DNA of 60,664 nucleotides from Prevotella sp. CAG:617 (GTDB lineage: Bacteria; Bacteroidota; Bacteroidia; Bacteroidales; Bacteroidaceae), in the NCBI GenBank assembly GCA_000438115.1, contig FR903623.1, forward strand, positions 1-60,664. Reading direction: 5' to 3'. Made by a program: the position numbers and the translations under genes. How positions within the stretch are numbered: position 1 is the first letter of the stretch; every line of letters starts with the position of its first letter. Below the pieces are notes generated by a model. It had not been told where the DNA came from. It worked only from the letters and a program-made list of their open reading frames with translations, and did no database searches. Shown piece after piece: positions 15,613 to 24,736 of the stretch.

Positions 15613-17685
15613 TTATTGCGCACTCTCTTGTTTTAAAATGCTATATGCAGCATATAAGCCCAATTCACCGGCCTTGCGCAAATCAGACAACCCTTGTTTC
15701 TTTTCATTCATCTGCAGATGTAACAAGCCCCGATTATACCAAGCTTCAGCAAAACGTGGCTGACATGACAACACGCGGTTGTAATCGTTCAGAGCTTCTT
15801 TATTCATCCCCAAATGTGTTTCCACACATGCCCGATTGTATATTATAGGCCAAACTTGATTTTCAGAACTACCATTTTTCTGCAAAAAGGCATTAAGCTG
15901 TTTTAATAGCAATGCCCACGAATCTCTTTCGTTTTGAGTTGGATGTACAGTTGCATACTTCACCCAAAGCTCACTATATACCAACATAGCCATAACGGAA
16001 TGTGAATTTAACACCAATGCCTTATTCACAGCATCAAGACCATTGGTATAATGAGCCAAATATAAATCACATATTGCAGAAAGCAACCATGACTCAAAAG
16101 TTTGCATTTGAACCAACGATTTACGCAGTTCTTCCAAAGATTCTCTACCTCCAAAATCGCCGACAGTGCGTTTCACGGCTGTAGACATTTCTATCCGAAA
16201 TGGGGTAATTTTTTCCTGATTGATCTGTTCAATTTCCGTTAGGAAATAGGTTGGAATCGGTTCTTCGGTATTTAACCGGCCTTTTGTTTGAACGAAAATA
16301 AGACCAAGCATCGGCTGTGGCTCTTTTTCCACGACGTTATTCTGTACCAACCCACGTGACATTCGAGTATATAGTGAGTGTGTCAGAGAATCAGTTTCAT
16401 CTGCCACTACCAGTTGCTGATAGCTTTCTAACTCATGATTACTCCGTTTACGTACAGCTTTGGTACGTCTGCGACGGGAGGAAGCAGAAACAAAACGATC
16501 CAACTGGTTGATATAAATCTTGTTCTCATCAGATGCGGCAGCCTTATTCATCCCCAAACGTCGGTAGCAAACAGAACGTTGATAGTACCCGTAAAGAAAA
16601 TCCGGATATGATTTAATAATGACCGTATAATCAGCTACTGCTCCCCTAAAATCACCGGTTTTCTGGCGCAGCTGTGCACGATTTAAACGAGCCAACATAT
16701 TATCAGGTTCCAAATTCAAGACAAAATTAAAATCAACAATTGCACGATTATTGTCACCAACTTGCGCACGTAACAATCCACGATTATAATGTGCCAAGAA
16801 ATTATCAGGATCCAAATTCAAGACTTCATCGTAATCACTCAGAACGGCTCCTAATTTTCCCAACTGATATCGCGCCACGGCACGATTCAGATAATATCCT
16901 ACGTTTTTAGGTGAATAAGTAATGGCTTGCGTCAAACAGGAATCGGCAAACTGATACTGCTCTGCATTGTAATAAGTTGAAGCCATAAAAGCCCACGCCT
17001 CCGAATTCTGAGGTTGGACATCGACCGAACGCTTCAACCAGTTTACCGCGTCCAACGTATCTTTTTTTTCCAAACAAACTTGAGCCTTTAAATCAAACGC
17101 TTTGGCATATCGTGGCCATTTCATCAAAATGGTATCCAATTCTAACCAAGCTCGTTCTGTATCTTTCAACTCAATACGACATAACACCCGATTATACCAT
17201 AAAGATACATCCCGTTCACCCGTCACGGGATCGTTCTGCAAAATATAATCATAATCTGCTGCAGCCTTTGCAAAATCCTGACGTTTTATATAGCACAAGG
17301 CCCGCAACTGATATACGGGCATTATAAAAGGATTTCTCTCAATCGATTGCGAACAATCTTCTATTGTTCCCTCGAAATCCTCCAAATAGAATTTAGCCAG
17401 TCCTCGATAATAATAAGGTTCAGACAGATACGGTTTAGCATCAATGACCTGATTAAAATAACCTATGGAAAGTACATAATCATCATAATACAAAGCTCCT
17501 TTTCCCATTTCCATAACCATGTCTGTATTGACCTGTGATTTCAGATGATATGCACCACAAAAAAAACAAGTCAACACAAAACAAAAACGGACAAAACGCT
17601 CTATGTTATTAGAATATAACCAATAAAAAAAGGGACAAGACTGACGTATGACATCATGATTAAAAAAAAGTCGCAGATTATTCAT
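15613..17685 (-). CDS. Large TPR-repeat protein
   Basis: The 690-residue protein carries many tetratricopeptide repeats with typical spacing (for example AKFYLEDFEGTIEDCSQSI, NRAVARYQLGKLGAVLSDYDEVL, YNRGLLHLQMNEKKQGLSDLRKA). About ten repeats lie in the N-terminal 350 residues and two or more at the C-terminus, separated by a basic/low-complexity linker. A hydrophobic segment (FVRFCFVLTCFFCGAYHL) near residue 35 is a probable signal peptide or anchor. TPRs mediate protein-protein contacts; the partner is unknown. A TTG at 17730 would add 15 residues, but the ATG at 17685 is more natural. It is last in ruvX-def-TPR, an order I recall from other Bacteroidales. Confidence 0.85.
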   Translation of the reverse strand: MNNLRLFFNHDVIRQSCPFFYWLYSNNIERFVRFCFVLTCFFCGAYHLKSQVNTDMVMEMGKGALYYDDYVLSIGYFNQVIDAKPYLSEPYYYRGLAKFYLEDFEGTIEDCSQSIERNPFIMPVYQLRALCYIKRQDFAKAAADYDYILQNDPVTGERDVSLWYNRVLCRIELKDTERAWLELDTILMKWPRYAKAFDLKAQVCLEKKDTLDAVNWLKRSVDVQPQNSEAWAFMASTYYNAEQYQFADSCLTQAITYSPKNVGYYLNRAVARYQLGKLGAVLSDYDEVLNLDPDNFLAHYNRGLLRAQVGDNNRAIVDFNFVLNLEPDNMLARLNRAQLRQKTGDFRGAVADYTVIIKSYPDFLYGYYQRSVCYRRLGMNKAAASDENKIYINQLDRFVSASSRRRRTKAVRKRSNHELESYQQLVVADETDSLTHSLYTRMSRGLVQNNVVEKEPQPMLGLIFVQTKGRLNTEEPIPTYFLTEIEQINQEKITPFRIEMSTAVKRTVGDFGGRESLEELRKSLVQMQTFESWLLSAICDLYLAHYTNGLDAVNKALVLNSHSVMAMLVYSELWVKYATVHPTQNERDSWALLLKQLNAFLQKNGSSENQVWPIIYNRACVETHLGMNKEALNDYNRVLSCQPRFAEAWYNRGLLHLQMNEKKQGLSDLRKAGELGLYAAYSILKQESAQ

Positions 17686-17759
17686 CACTTTATACTTTTG
17701 ACAAAATCCGAATTCACTATACGCCAACAACTCCCTTCTTTCAAGTTACCTTATCAAAA

Positions 17760-18323
17760 CTATTTTTTTACAACACGCTTCGTCTTATATGAAGCATGTA
17801 CGCGCCCCTTGAGCAACATCGTCAATTTTCCCTTTACCATTTGACGACGCAATGGCGAAATGCGATCAGTAAAGACCTTACCGTCAAGATGATCAAACTC
17901 GTGCTGCATTACCCTGGCCAAGAAACCATCAACCCATTCTTCATGCAAATTAAAATCCTCATCCAAATAACTGACTTTAATACGTGTTGGACGTTTCACT
18001 GCTTCGTGAATTCCCGGAAGGCTTAAACAGCCCTCTTCCATTGAATCCATCTTAGACTCATCATATTCCTCGATATACGGATTGATGTATGCTTTCCGGA
18101 ATCCTTTATATTCAGGAAAATCTTCTCCCATAACATCCAAATCAATAACGACCAGACGAATTGACAAACCGATTTGTGGAGCTGCTAGTCCTACTCCATC
18201 AGCCTGTTGCATCGTTTCGAACATGTCAGCAATCAGTTGTTTCAAATTCGGATAATTTTGGTCTAGTTCTTCTGTTTCCTGTCGCAAAACAGGTTGTCCA
18301 TATACATAAATTGGTAATATCAT
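17760..18323 (-). CDS. def: Peptide deformylase
   Basis: The 187-residue protein has all three deformylase motifs: GVGLAAPQ (43-50), EGCLS (97-101, zinc ligand C99) and HEFDH (141-145, zinc ligands and catalytic E142). It removes the formyl group from nascent protein N-termini. It starts 4 bp after the stop of ruvX and is clearly co-transcribed with it. Confidence 0.97.
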   Translation of the reverse strand: MILPIYVYGQPVLRQETEELDQNYPNLKQLIADMFETMQQADGVGLAAPQIGLSIRLVVIDLDVMGEDFPEYKGFRKAYINPYIEEYDESKMDSMEEGCLSLPGIHEAVKRPTRIKVSYLDEDFNLHEEWVDGFLARVMQHEFDHLDGKVFTDRISPLRRQMVKGKLTMLLKGRVHASYKTKRVVKK

Positions 18324-18327
18324 GACT

Positions 18328-18747
18328 TTATATTGTTTTTATTGATTCCATATACGACTGCAAGATTATTGTTGCGCTAATTTCATCAACTTTAGCCTTG
18401 TCTTGCCGATCCTTTTTTCTCATTCCTCCCGCAAGCATTGTTTGATGAGCGATAACTGAAGTAAACCGTTCATCATAAAAAGCAACAGGAATCTGGGGGA
18501 TCTCTTTACGCAATTTTTCCACAAAAGAACGTACTCGTGATTGATTTTCAGAAGGTTGACCATTCATTGTAACAGGTAATCCTACGACAAACAACTCAAC
18601 CGCCTCCTTCTGCACGTAGTTTTTCAGAAAACTCATAAGCCCCGTTGTAGGAACGGTAGTCAATCCTCCTGCAATTAACTTCAAAGGATCACTAACAGCA
18701 ATCCCTGTCCTTTTCTTTCCATAATCTATTGCTAAAATCCTACCCAT
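18328..18747 (-). CDS. ruvX: Putative Holliday junction resolvase RuvX/YqgF
   Basis: The YqgF/RuvX RNase H-like fold shows MGRILAIDYGKKRTGIAVSD at the start (first catalytic aspartate), FVVGLPVTMNG, and FYDERFTSV with the later acidic residues. The family functions in 16S rRNA 5'-end maturation and/or junction resolution. The frame can extend to 18792, but the ATG at 18747 matches the family start and lies immediately downstream of a TAnnTTTG box (18759-18766), which would fall inside the longer frame. The resulting protein is 139 residues, normal for the family. Confidence 0.92.
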   Translation of the reverse strand: MGRILAIDYGKKRTGIAVSDPLKLIAGGLTTVPTTGLMSFLKNYVQKEAVELFVVGLPVTMNGQPSENQSRVRSFVEKLRKEIPQIPVAFYDERFTSVIAHQTMLAGGMRKKDRQDKAKVDEISATIILQSYMESIKTI

Positions 18748-18758
18748 ACATCTTTTTG

Positions 18759-18793
18759 CAAAAGTAATAAAATTCACACCATAACTACTCAAA
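18759..18793 (-). promoter_or_regulatory. Promoter of ruvX-def-TPR
   Basis: On the minus strand TACTTTTG (18759-18766) matches the -7 box. TTTG at 18790-18793 is a possible -33 element with a long 23-nt spacer. The predicted leader before the ATG at 18747 is only a few nucleotides. Confidence 0.5.
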
Positions 18794-18828
18794 ATGAAAG
18801 TTATTTTTCATTTTTATATACAAATCAA

Positions 18829-19590
18829 TTAGCAATTCACTTTCAGATTATCATATGACGCATACACGCCATCGGGTAAATATTGTTCCAAACTAGCATG
18901 TAATCCAGCATGATGGCTCATATGTATCAGATAAGTCCGGCTTGCGCCAATACGTTCAGACAGCCGTATAGCTTCATCAATGCTCTCATGCGTAGCATGT
19001 GGCTCAAAACGCAATGCTCCCAATACCAACACATCCAGATTCTGCAAATATACCATCTCAGACTCCGGCAATGATTTAATGTCTGTCAAATAAGCCATCC
19101 GACCAATTCTATATCCCAATATAGGAGCTTTACCATGCATCACTCTTATCGGAAAAATATCTAATCCTCCAATTGTAAATAATTCATGAAGATGACAAAC
19201 CTTCAAATCAAGTTGAGGAACTCCAGGATATTTATTCTGAACGAAACAATAAGGAAGACGCTCTCTAATATGAGCTGCACATGGAGCTTCTGCATAAATC
19301 TGCGTAGTTCCAAATACATTATATGGACGCAAGTCATCTATTCCTCCCACATGATCATAATGTTCATGCGTAAGCAATACTGCATCCAAATGACGCAGTC
19401 CTCCCAACTTTAACATCTGAGTCCGAAAATCCGGGCCACAATCAATCAAGATATTCGCTAATTGACTTTCTATCAGAATAGATGACCTCAAACGTTTATC
19501 CCGCTCATCCGCTGAACGACAAACCTCACAATTGCATCCAAGCTGAGGCACTCCTGTGCTTGTTCCTGTTCCTAAAAAAGTCACAGTCAT
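18829..19590 (-). CDS. MBL-fold metallohydrolase (PhnP-like)
   Basis: The protein begins MTVTFLGTGTSTGVPQ and has the metallo-beta-lactamase metal motif LTHEHYDHVGG (HxHxDH), plus an early CNCEVC cysteine pair like that of PhnP-type phosphodiesterases, and later histidines (MHGKAPILGY, LIHMSHHAG). Such enzymes hydrolyse cyclic phosphodiesters or related bonds; the substrate here is unknown. The start shares TGATG with the murB stop. An ATG at 19599 would add three residues. Confidence 0.88.
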   Translation of the reverse strand: MTVTFLGTGTSTGVPQLGCNCEVCRSADERDKRLRSSILIESQLANILIDCGPDFRTQMLKLGGLRHLDAVLLTHEHYDHVGGIDDLRPYNVFGTTQIYAEAPCAAHIRERLPYCFVQNKYPGVPQLDLKVCHLHELFTIGGLDIFPIRVMHGKAPILGYRIGRMAYLTDIKSLPESEMVYLQNLDVLVLGALRFEPHATHESIDEAIRLSERIGASRTYLIHMSHHAGLHASLEQYLPDGVYASYDNLKVNC

Positions 19591-20603
19591 CAAATCCATA
19601 TTACCTCCGGCTTTATTTCTATCCCGAACTTTAGCTTTACATCATCGCGGATTCTATCACTTAACTGCGCAATGTCTGCTCCGGTTCCGCCTCCATAATT
19701 TACAATAACTAATGCCTGTTTATCATAAACGCCAACAGCGCCCTCTTTCCTTCCCTTCCAGCCACATTGTTCTATCAACCACCCTGCGGGAATCTTATAC
19801 TTATTTTCTTCTACTATATAATGAGGCATCTCCGGGTATTGAGTCTGCAAAGATTCAAAAGTTTCTTTATTGACAATTGGATTCATAAAAAAAGATCCTG
19901 CACTGCCAATCTCTGTGGGGTCAGGTAATTTGCTGCGTCTAATTTCTATAATCAAATCACGAAGCTCCCCTGCTGTTACAGATGTACAACCTCGCTTTTC
20001 CAACTCACGCTTTAGTGCTCCATACTCCAAATTAGGTTTAAACGTCCTATTCAGGCGATACAACACATGAGTTATAATATATTTTCCCTTCCAATCGGTT
20101 TTAAAACGGCTGCTACGATATGCATACCGACACTGTTTTTTGTCGAGTATGACCATCCGGTTGTGTTCCACATCAATGGCCGCTACAGCTTCTATCAAAT
20201 CTTTTGCCTCAACACCGTAAGCCCCTATATTCTGAACTGCACTAGCTCCAACCTCACCAGGTATTAGCGAAAGATTCTCCAAACCATAATAACCATGATC
20301 CACGCAATAACTTACAAAATCATCCCACACTTCTCCTGAACCGGCCTCAATCAAAACAGAATCATCATTAGAAGCCATTAAAGTTATACCCTTAATATTA
20401 GAATGCAGGATAATACCCTCATAATCCTTTGTAAACAGCAAATTACTCCCCTGACCAATCGGAAAAAAGGGAATATCTGCAGGACGTTGGCGAAGAAATT
20501 GTTGTAACTCCTCTACGCTTTCATATTCTATATATCTTGCACACAGAGCATCTACACCAAACGTATTATGATGTTTCAAAGAATAATTTTTTTCATCTAT
20601 CAT
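19590..20603 (-). CDS. murB: UDP-N-acetylenolpyruvoylglucosamine reductase
   Basis: The 337-residue protein has MurB features: FAD-binding PIGQGSNLLF, SLIPGEVGASAVQNIGAYG, and the serine/glutamate region GSAGSFFMNPIV with a C-terminal substrate loop. It reduces the enolpyruvyl group to give UDP-MurNAc in peptidoglycan synthesis. Its start overlaps the stop of the upstream lipoprotein gene by one base, and its stop overlaps the metallohydrolase start, so the three genes are translationally coupled. Confidence 0.97.
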   Translation of the reverse strand: MIDEKNYSLKHHNTFGVDALCARYIEYESVEELQQFLRQRPADIPFFPIGQGSNLLFTKDYEGIILHSNIKGITLMASNDDSVLIEAGSGEVWDDFVSYCVDHGYYGLENLSLIPGEVGASAVQNIGAYGVEAKDLIEAVAAIDVEHNRMVILDKKQCRYAYRSSRFKTDWKGKYIITHVLYRLNRTFKPNLEYGALKRELEKRGCTSVTAGELRDLIIEIRRSKLPDPTEIGSAGSFFMNPIVNKETFESLQTQYPEMPHYIVEENKYKIPAGWLIEQCGWKGRKEGAVGVYDKQALVIVNYGGGTGADIAQLSDRIRDDVKLKFGIEIKPEVIWI

Positions 20604-21442
20604 CAGTTCTCAAATTTTGTAAGAATCCAACTGCCATTTTTCTTTTTGAAAGTCAACACACTATGCATGCTATTTGACAAACCGCTTATGACCATAACAC
20701 GCTCACGGTTATCACGATATTGCTGACCATAATTTACGTTTGCAATCACGCCATGAGGTAAATCCGGTTTAAAGGCAAACCATTGATCAACGTCAACAAC
20801 CCCCTCAACCGTTTCAAAATTATCAGAATCATAGGTCTTGAAGCTTACAGTTTGCGAAACATGCCGACGCTGAAAGGCTGAATCTACGGCAAAGCGCTGA
20901 TAAAAATTCAAGAAATCAGCGTTCGCATTTTGGCGGACAGCCTCATAACGCAGAGCTTTTAGTTTCCAAATTCCCTCTTCGCGCTGAAAGTCATATTGTT
21001 TAACTGTCTTCTTATTCAAATTTATCCACTCCACGACTACTCTATTCAGTTTTGTATCCTTTTCCAGATTCGTATTATTATGATGACCGTAAATCACGAT
21101 ATACGCTTGTTTCGTAGAATACAAACGATCATAATGCCATTGCTTCTGCTGCAAATACGATTTGGTACCGGTCCGGGCATCTGAAACCGGAAGAGGAAAA
21201 TCTATACGCTGCATCTGAAACCGCCTGTTGGTCATAAAACTATATATAAAGTCATCAAACAGACCATCAACACTTTTGGGAGGCATTTTTTCATCTACAA
21301 CCACACTGCTGTCCACAACAACTGAATCAGCCTGTGACATCACGCTGTCTCGGGAGTTTGTTTGTTGCTTTACGGAACCTTGACAAGAGGTCAAGACCCC
21401 TAAAACGACAAAAACGCACAAGAAAACTTTTTTCATTTTCAA
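20603..21442 (-). CDS. DUF4348-like lipoprotein
   Basis: The 279-residue protein begins with a lysine-rich signal and lipobox LTSCQ (cysteine near residue 20), then a low-complexity Ser/Asp/Val linker, then a compact domain (from about residue 60) with paired aromatic/basic strands. The size and the segment VDGLFDDFIYSFMTN resemble Bacteroidales DUF4348 (an NTF2-like fold), but I name the family from memory. It is presumably anchored in the outer or inner membrane periplasmic leaflet. Co-transcribed with murB; function unknown. Confidence 0.75.
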   Translation of the reverse strand: MKMKKVFLCVFVVLGVLTSCQGSVKQQTNSRDSVMSQADSVVVDSSVVVDEKMPPKSVDGLFDDFIYSFMTNRRFQMQRIDFPLPVSDARTGTKSYLQQKQWHYDRLYSTKQAYIVIYGHHNNTNLEKDTKLNRVVVEWINLNKKTVKQYDFQREEGIWKLKALRYEAVRQNANADFLNFYQRFAVDSAFQRRHVSQTVSFKTYDSDNFETVEGVVDVDQWFAFKPDLPHGVIANVNYGQQYRDNRERVMVISGLSNSMHSVLTFKKKNGSWILTKFEN

Positions 21443-21461
21443 TTTATGTCTATTTTCAAGG

Positions 21462-21520
21462 CAAAAATACGGTTTTTATTCCTATCGCACACCTATTTTT
21501 CTCATAAATGTTTACCTTTG
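21462..21520. promoter_or_regulatory. Divergent promoters: lipoprotein-murB (minus) and pheS (plus)
   Basis: TATTTTTG on the minus strand (21462-21469) lies 20 nt from the lipoprotein ATG. TACCTTTG on the plus strand (21513-21520) lies 51 nt before the pheS ATG. Both fit TAnnTTTG; neither has a convincing -33 TTTG. Confidence 0.55.
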
Positions 21521-21570
21521 CAACTTGAAACGAATGAAATATTATAGACTTTCCTTCAAAAGTTAATCTT

Positions 21571-22593
21571 ATGATTGAACAAATACAAGCATTGTTAAGC
21601 CAAGTACATACGCTTCAAGCTCATGATACTAAAGAACTTGAAGCATTACGTATCAAATATTTAAGCAAAAAGGGTATTGTGGCCGACCTTATGACCCAAT
21701 TCCGTTCAGTACCCGCCGAACAAAAGCGTGAAGTAGGAATGCTGCTAAACCAGTTGAAAGATGCTTTAAACCAGCGGTTGGCTGATTTGCGTAACGAATT
21801 GACGCAAGAACAAGACGACGGAACAAAGGCTTTGGACTTAACCCGTTCGCCCTATCCTATTAAACTGGGAACACGACATCCGCTTTCTATCGTAAAAGCA
21901 GAAATCATTGATATATTCTCACGTCTGGGATTTACTCTGGCTTCCGGACCTGAAATTGAAGACGACTGGCATGTGTTCTCTTCCATGAACTCTCCTGCTG
22001 ATCACCCTGCACGCGACATGCAAGATACATTCTTCATCAAGCGCCAACCGGACGTTCTGCTGCGTACACACACCAGTTCCATACAGTCACGCGTAATGGA
22101 ACATACAGAACCTCCTATCCGCGTGCTTTGCCCCGGCAGAGTCTACCGAAACGAAGCCATAAGTGCACGCGCACACTGTTTTTTCCACCAGGTTGAAGGA
22201 TTATACATTGACAAGGACGTTTCATTTACCGACCTGAAACAGGTATTGTTACTGTTTGCACAAGAAATGTTCGGCCCAGACACCCAAATACGCCTTCGCC
22301 CGTCCTATTTCCCCTTTACGGAACCTTCTGCGGAAATGGATATCAGTTGTCATCTATGTGGCGGAAAAGGCTGCAGTTTCTGCAAAAATACCGGATGGGT
22401 AGAAATTTTAGGATGTGGTATGGTTGACCCGGCTGTTCTCGAAGCCAATGGTATTGACTCTACACAATATAAGGGCTATGCCTTTGGTATGGGAGTAGAA
22501 CGCATCACAAACCTCAAATATCAAGTTAAGGACTTAAGAATGTTCTCTGAAAATGACGTTCGTTTCCTTGATGAATTTACCTCTGCATACTAA
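21571..22593 (+). CDS. pheS: Phenylalanyl-tRNA synthetase alpha subunit
   Basis: The 340-residue protein has an N-terminal coiled-coil (about 1-90) and a class II catalytic core: motif 1 region RHPLSIVKAEI, motif 2 region RVYRNEAISARAHCFFHQVEG, FPFTEPSAEMDI, and motif 3 GMGVERITNLKY. It charges tRNA-Phe together with PheT, which is not in the window. A four-cysteine segment (CHLCGGKGCSFC) near residue 268 looks like a zinc knuckle. Confidence 0.97.
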   Translation: MIEQIQALLSQVHTLQAHDTKELEALRIKYLSKKGIVADLMTQFRSVPAEQKREVGMLLNQLKDALNQRLADLRNELTQEQDDGTKALDLTRSPYPIKLGTRHPLSIVKAEIIDIFSRLGFTLASGPEIEDDWHVFSSMNSPADHPARDMQDTFFIKRQPDVLLRTHTSSIQSRVMEHTEPPIRVLCPGRVYRNEAISARAHCFFHQVEGLYIDKDVSFTDLKQVLLLFAQEMFGPDTQIRLRPSYFPFTEPSAEMDISCHLCGGKGCSFCKNTGWVEILGCGMVDPAVLEANGIDSTQYKGYAFGMGVERITNLKYQVKDLRMFSENDVRFLDEFTSAY

Positions 22594-22604
22594 AACGATG
22601 AATT

Positions 22605-22805
22605 ATGAGTGACGGTAATTTCAACAGGAATCTTCTTCCTCCCACTCTTTTCCAAAGTGGATACAGAAGCGGAGTGAGCAAGACCAGAGCTATTGCTACT
22701 ACGCAGTTCAAACTCATCTTGCAGCATATCAACCCCGATTTTTCTGAAGAAGAAATAGCACATTGGAGTGAAGAATTCCGACAGGCACTCAACAGATCAC
22801 TCTAA
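22605..22805 (+). CDS. Small conserved-looking protein, function unknown
   Basis: A 66-residue acidic/polar protein with an amphipathic C-terminal helix (SEEEIAHWSEEFRQAL) starts 11 bp after pheS and ends just before a large terminator. The tight spacing and normal codon use argue that it is translated. I do not recognise the family. There is no signal peptide, cysteine cluster or membrane segment. Confidence 0.6.
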   Translation: MSDGNFNRNLLPPTLFQSGYRSGVSKTRAIATTQFKLILQHINPDFSEEEIAHWSEEFRQALNRSL

Positions 22806-22834
22806 CCTTACACTGACACACTATTAGTTTTAAT

Positions 22835-22890
22835 ACAAAGTTACGGCTCAGCAAAGAAGTTCTCTTTGCTGAGCCGTAACTTTGTCGTAT
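22835..22890. terminator. Very long terminator hairpin after pheS
   Basis: A perfect 23-bp stem (22835-22857 with 22863-22885), 5-nt loop, G+C in the middle (ACGGCTCAGC), is followed by a moderate T-rich tail. It lies between convergent transcription units and can act in both directions. Confidence 0.75.
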
Positions 22891-23019
22891 TTTGTATTTC
22901 CATATACGGACTTCAAGCATTTTTCTTATATCATTGCATTTCATACCTGCTCGTAAATAACCATACAGGATTCAATGGTCGGCAAATTTTTGCCACATAC
23001 AAAATACTTATATCACAAA

Positions 23020-23078
23020 ACAAGGTCGGAGCTTAATTTTTTTAGCTGGCTGCCATAAAAATTAAGCTCCGACCTTGT
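23020..23078. repeat. 22-bp perfect inverted repeat, probable terminator of the lon-to-TRIC run
   Basis: Arms 23020-23041 and 23057-23078 pair perfectly around a 15-nt loop (core AAGGTCGGAGCTTAA). It is 34 nt beyond the stop of the minus-strand TRIC gene. Together with the hairpin at 22835 it brackets about 130 nt of gene-free sequence. Confidence 0.65.
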
Positions 23079-23111
23079 GGTACAAAATTCAGTGCTTTCA
23101 AGAAGCAATTA

Positions 23112-23735
23112 TCATTCCTCTCCTCGCAAAATAGGTAATGTCAATTTATATCGGACAGCTAAAATACGCATTATAAAGACTACCGAGCCACAAACTATAC
23201 TGGAAATACGATAATCAAAACCCACATAATCACAGGCCACATAAGCCAGACCTCCTACAACACAGGCCAATGCATAAATTTCCTTGCGAAATATCAAAGG
23301 TTCTTCATTAATAAAAACATCACGCAACACACCACCGGCAGCTCCGGTCATTGTGCCCATAATTATAGCAGTCCACCAAGGAAATCCGTGTGCCAAGGTT
23401 TTTTCCAATCCCACAACCGTAAACAGTGCCAAGCCAATAGAGTCAAATATAAACCACGTGCTTTGCTGCTTGATTACATATTTACCAAACACCATTACCC
23501 AAATCAAAGCCAAAGCAGAACAGATCAGATAAAACGGATTAGTCATCCAAAATGGTGGGACGCCCAACATCAAATCGCGAAAAGTTCCGCCACCTATAGC
23601 AGTAGTTACACCCACCACATAAGCGCCAAACAAATCAAAACGCTTGGCTGAAGCCAGACGAATACCGGAAATGGCAAAAGCAAAAGTTCCGATAAAGTCA
23701 AGCATCTGAACAAAAGTAGGAAGCTGTATTGTCAT
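23112..23735 (-). CDS. TRIC/UPF0126 family membrane protein
   Basis: The 207-residue protein contains seven hydrophobic segments arranged as two homologous halves, each with a glycine/arginine signature (IGGGTFRDLMLG and GAAGGVLRDVF). This is the YadS/YicG-type UPF0126 family, related to trimeric intracellular cation channels; a glycine-transport role has been proposed for some members. It is the last gene of a long minus-strand run, 34 bp after the dehydrogenase. Confidence 0.9.
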   Translation of the reverse strand: MTIQLPTFVQMLDFIGTFAFAISGIRLASAKRFDLFGAYVVGVTTAIGGGTFRDLMLGVPPFWMTNPFYLICSALALIWVMVFGKYVIKQQSTWFIFDSIGLALFTVVGLEKTLAHGFPWWTAIIMGTMTGAAGGVLRDVFINEEPLIFRKEIYALACVVGGLAYVACDYVGFDYRISSIVCGSVVFIMRILAVRYKLTLPILRGEE

Positions 23736-23769
23736 TTACTGAAAAATTATAATAATAACGAAATCAAAT

Positions 23770-24720
23770 TTACTTATTTACCACATTCTGCAATCGACCT
23801 GTCAAATAGCCGCGAATATTATCAGCCATAATTTTCATCAACCGCATACGAGCCTCGGTAGTGACCCATGCTATATGAGGCGTAATAAATACATTTTCAA
23901 GGGTCCAAAACGGATGATTCTCACAAGGCGGCTCATGCTCCATCACATCTGCAGCATATCCTCCTAAAATGCCACTCTTTAAAGCCTCAACAACAGCCAG
24001 CTCATCAACCAAAGCTCCTCGCGCCGTATTTATCAGCAATAATCCGGGCTTTGCCTTGCCCAACAACGCGGTATTGACAAAATGGCGATTTTCAGCCGTA
24101 AGTGGTGCGTTCAGACTGACCACATCACAAGTTTTGAAAGCCTCGTCTACAGTAACTGGTGTTACGTATTCGGGTAAATCCTTACGATGCGTAACAGCAA
24201 CAATCTGCATACCAAATGCATGTGCCATACGAGCCACAACTTCACCAATCCGTCCAAATCCGACAATGGCCAACCGTTTACCCCAAAGTTCTATTAACGG
24301 TTGATTCCAGCAACAAAAATCCGGACTCTTGCTCCAAAATCCATTACGGTTGGCACGAGCATAATGCCCAACCCTGTTGGTTAATTCCAGCAAAAGAGAA
24401 AAGAACATCTGCGCAACCGACTCCGAACCATATCCGGCCGCATTACACACCCATACCCCATGTTCGGCAGCAGACTGAACATCAATCCTGTCATAACCTG
24501 CTGCAGCAACGCAAACAAGTTTTAATGACGGAAGCTGCTCAAAATGCTCACGTTGAAGTCCGGTCTTGTTCACTATTAAGACTTCAGCATCTTTTGCACG
24601 TTCCAATACATTTTCAGGCTCCGTACGGTTATAAACCGTCAAATCACCAAGTTCAGACAATTCATCCCACGATATATCTCCCGGGTTTACGGTATATCCG
24701 TCAAGAAATACAATTTTCAT
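23770..24720 (-). CDS. D-2-hydroxyacid dehydrogenase (NAD-dependent)
   Basis: The 316-residue protein has the family layout: Rossmann GFGRIG (within VGFGRIGEVVARMA), substrate arginine in NTARGALVDE, glutamate in MEHEPP and catalytic histidine in TPHIAW. It reduces a 2-keto acid or oxidises the D-hydroxyacid; hydroxypyruvate/glycerate and pyruvate/lactate are both possible. The frame extends upstream to 24756, but the ATG at 24720 gives MKIVFLDG, the normal family start, 16 bp after the T9SS plug gene. Confidence 0.9.
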   Translation of the reverse strand: MKIVFLDGYTVNPGDISWDELSELGDLTVYNRTEPENVLERAKDAEVLIVNKTGLQREHFEQLPSLKLVCVAAAGYDRIDVQSAAEHGVWVCNAAGYGSESVAQMFFSLLLELTNRVGHYARANRNGFWSKSPDFCCWNQPLIELWGKRLAIVGFGRIGEVVARMAHAFGMQIVAVTHRKDLPEYVTPVTVDEAFKTCDVVSLNAPLTAENRHFVNTALLGKAKPGLLLINTARGALVDELAVVEALKSGILGGYAADVMEHEPPCENHPFWTLENVFITPHIAWVTTEARMRLMKIMADNIRGYLTGRLQNVVNK

Positions 24721-24736
24721 GATTACAGATTTTATT

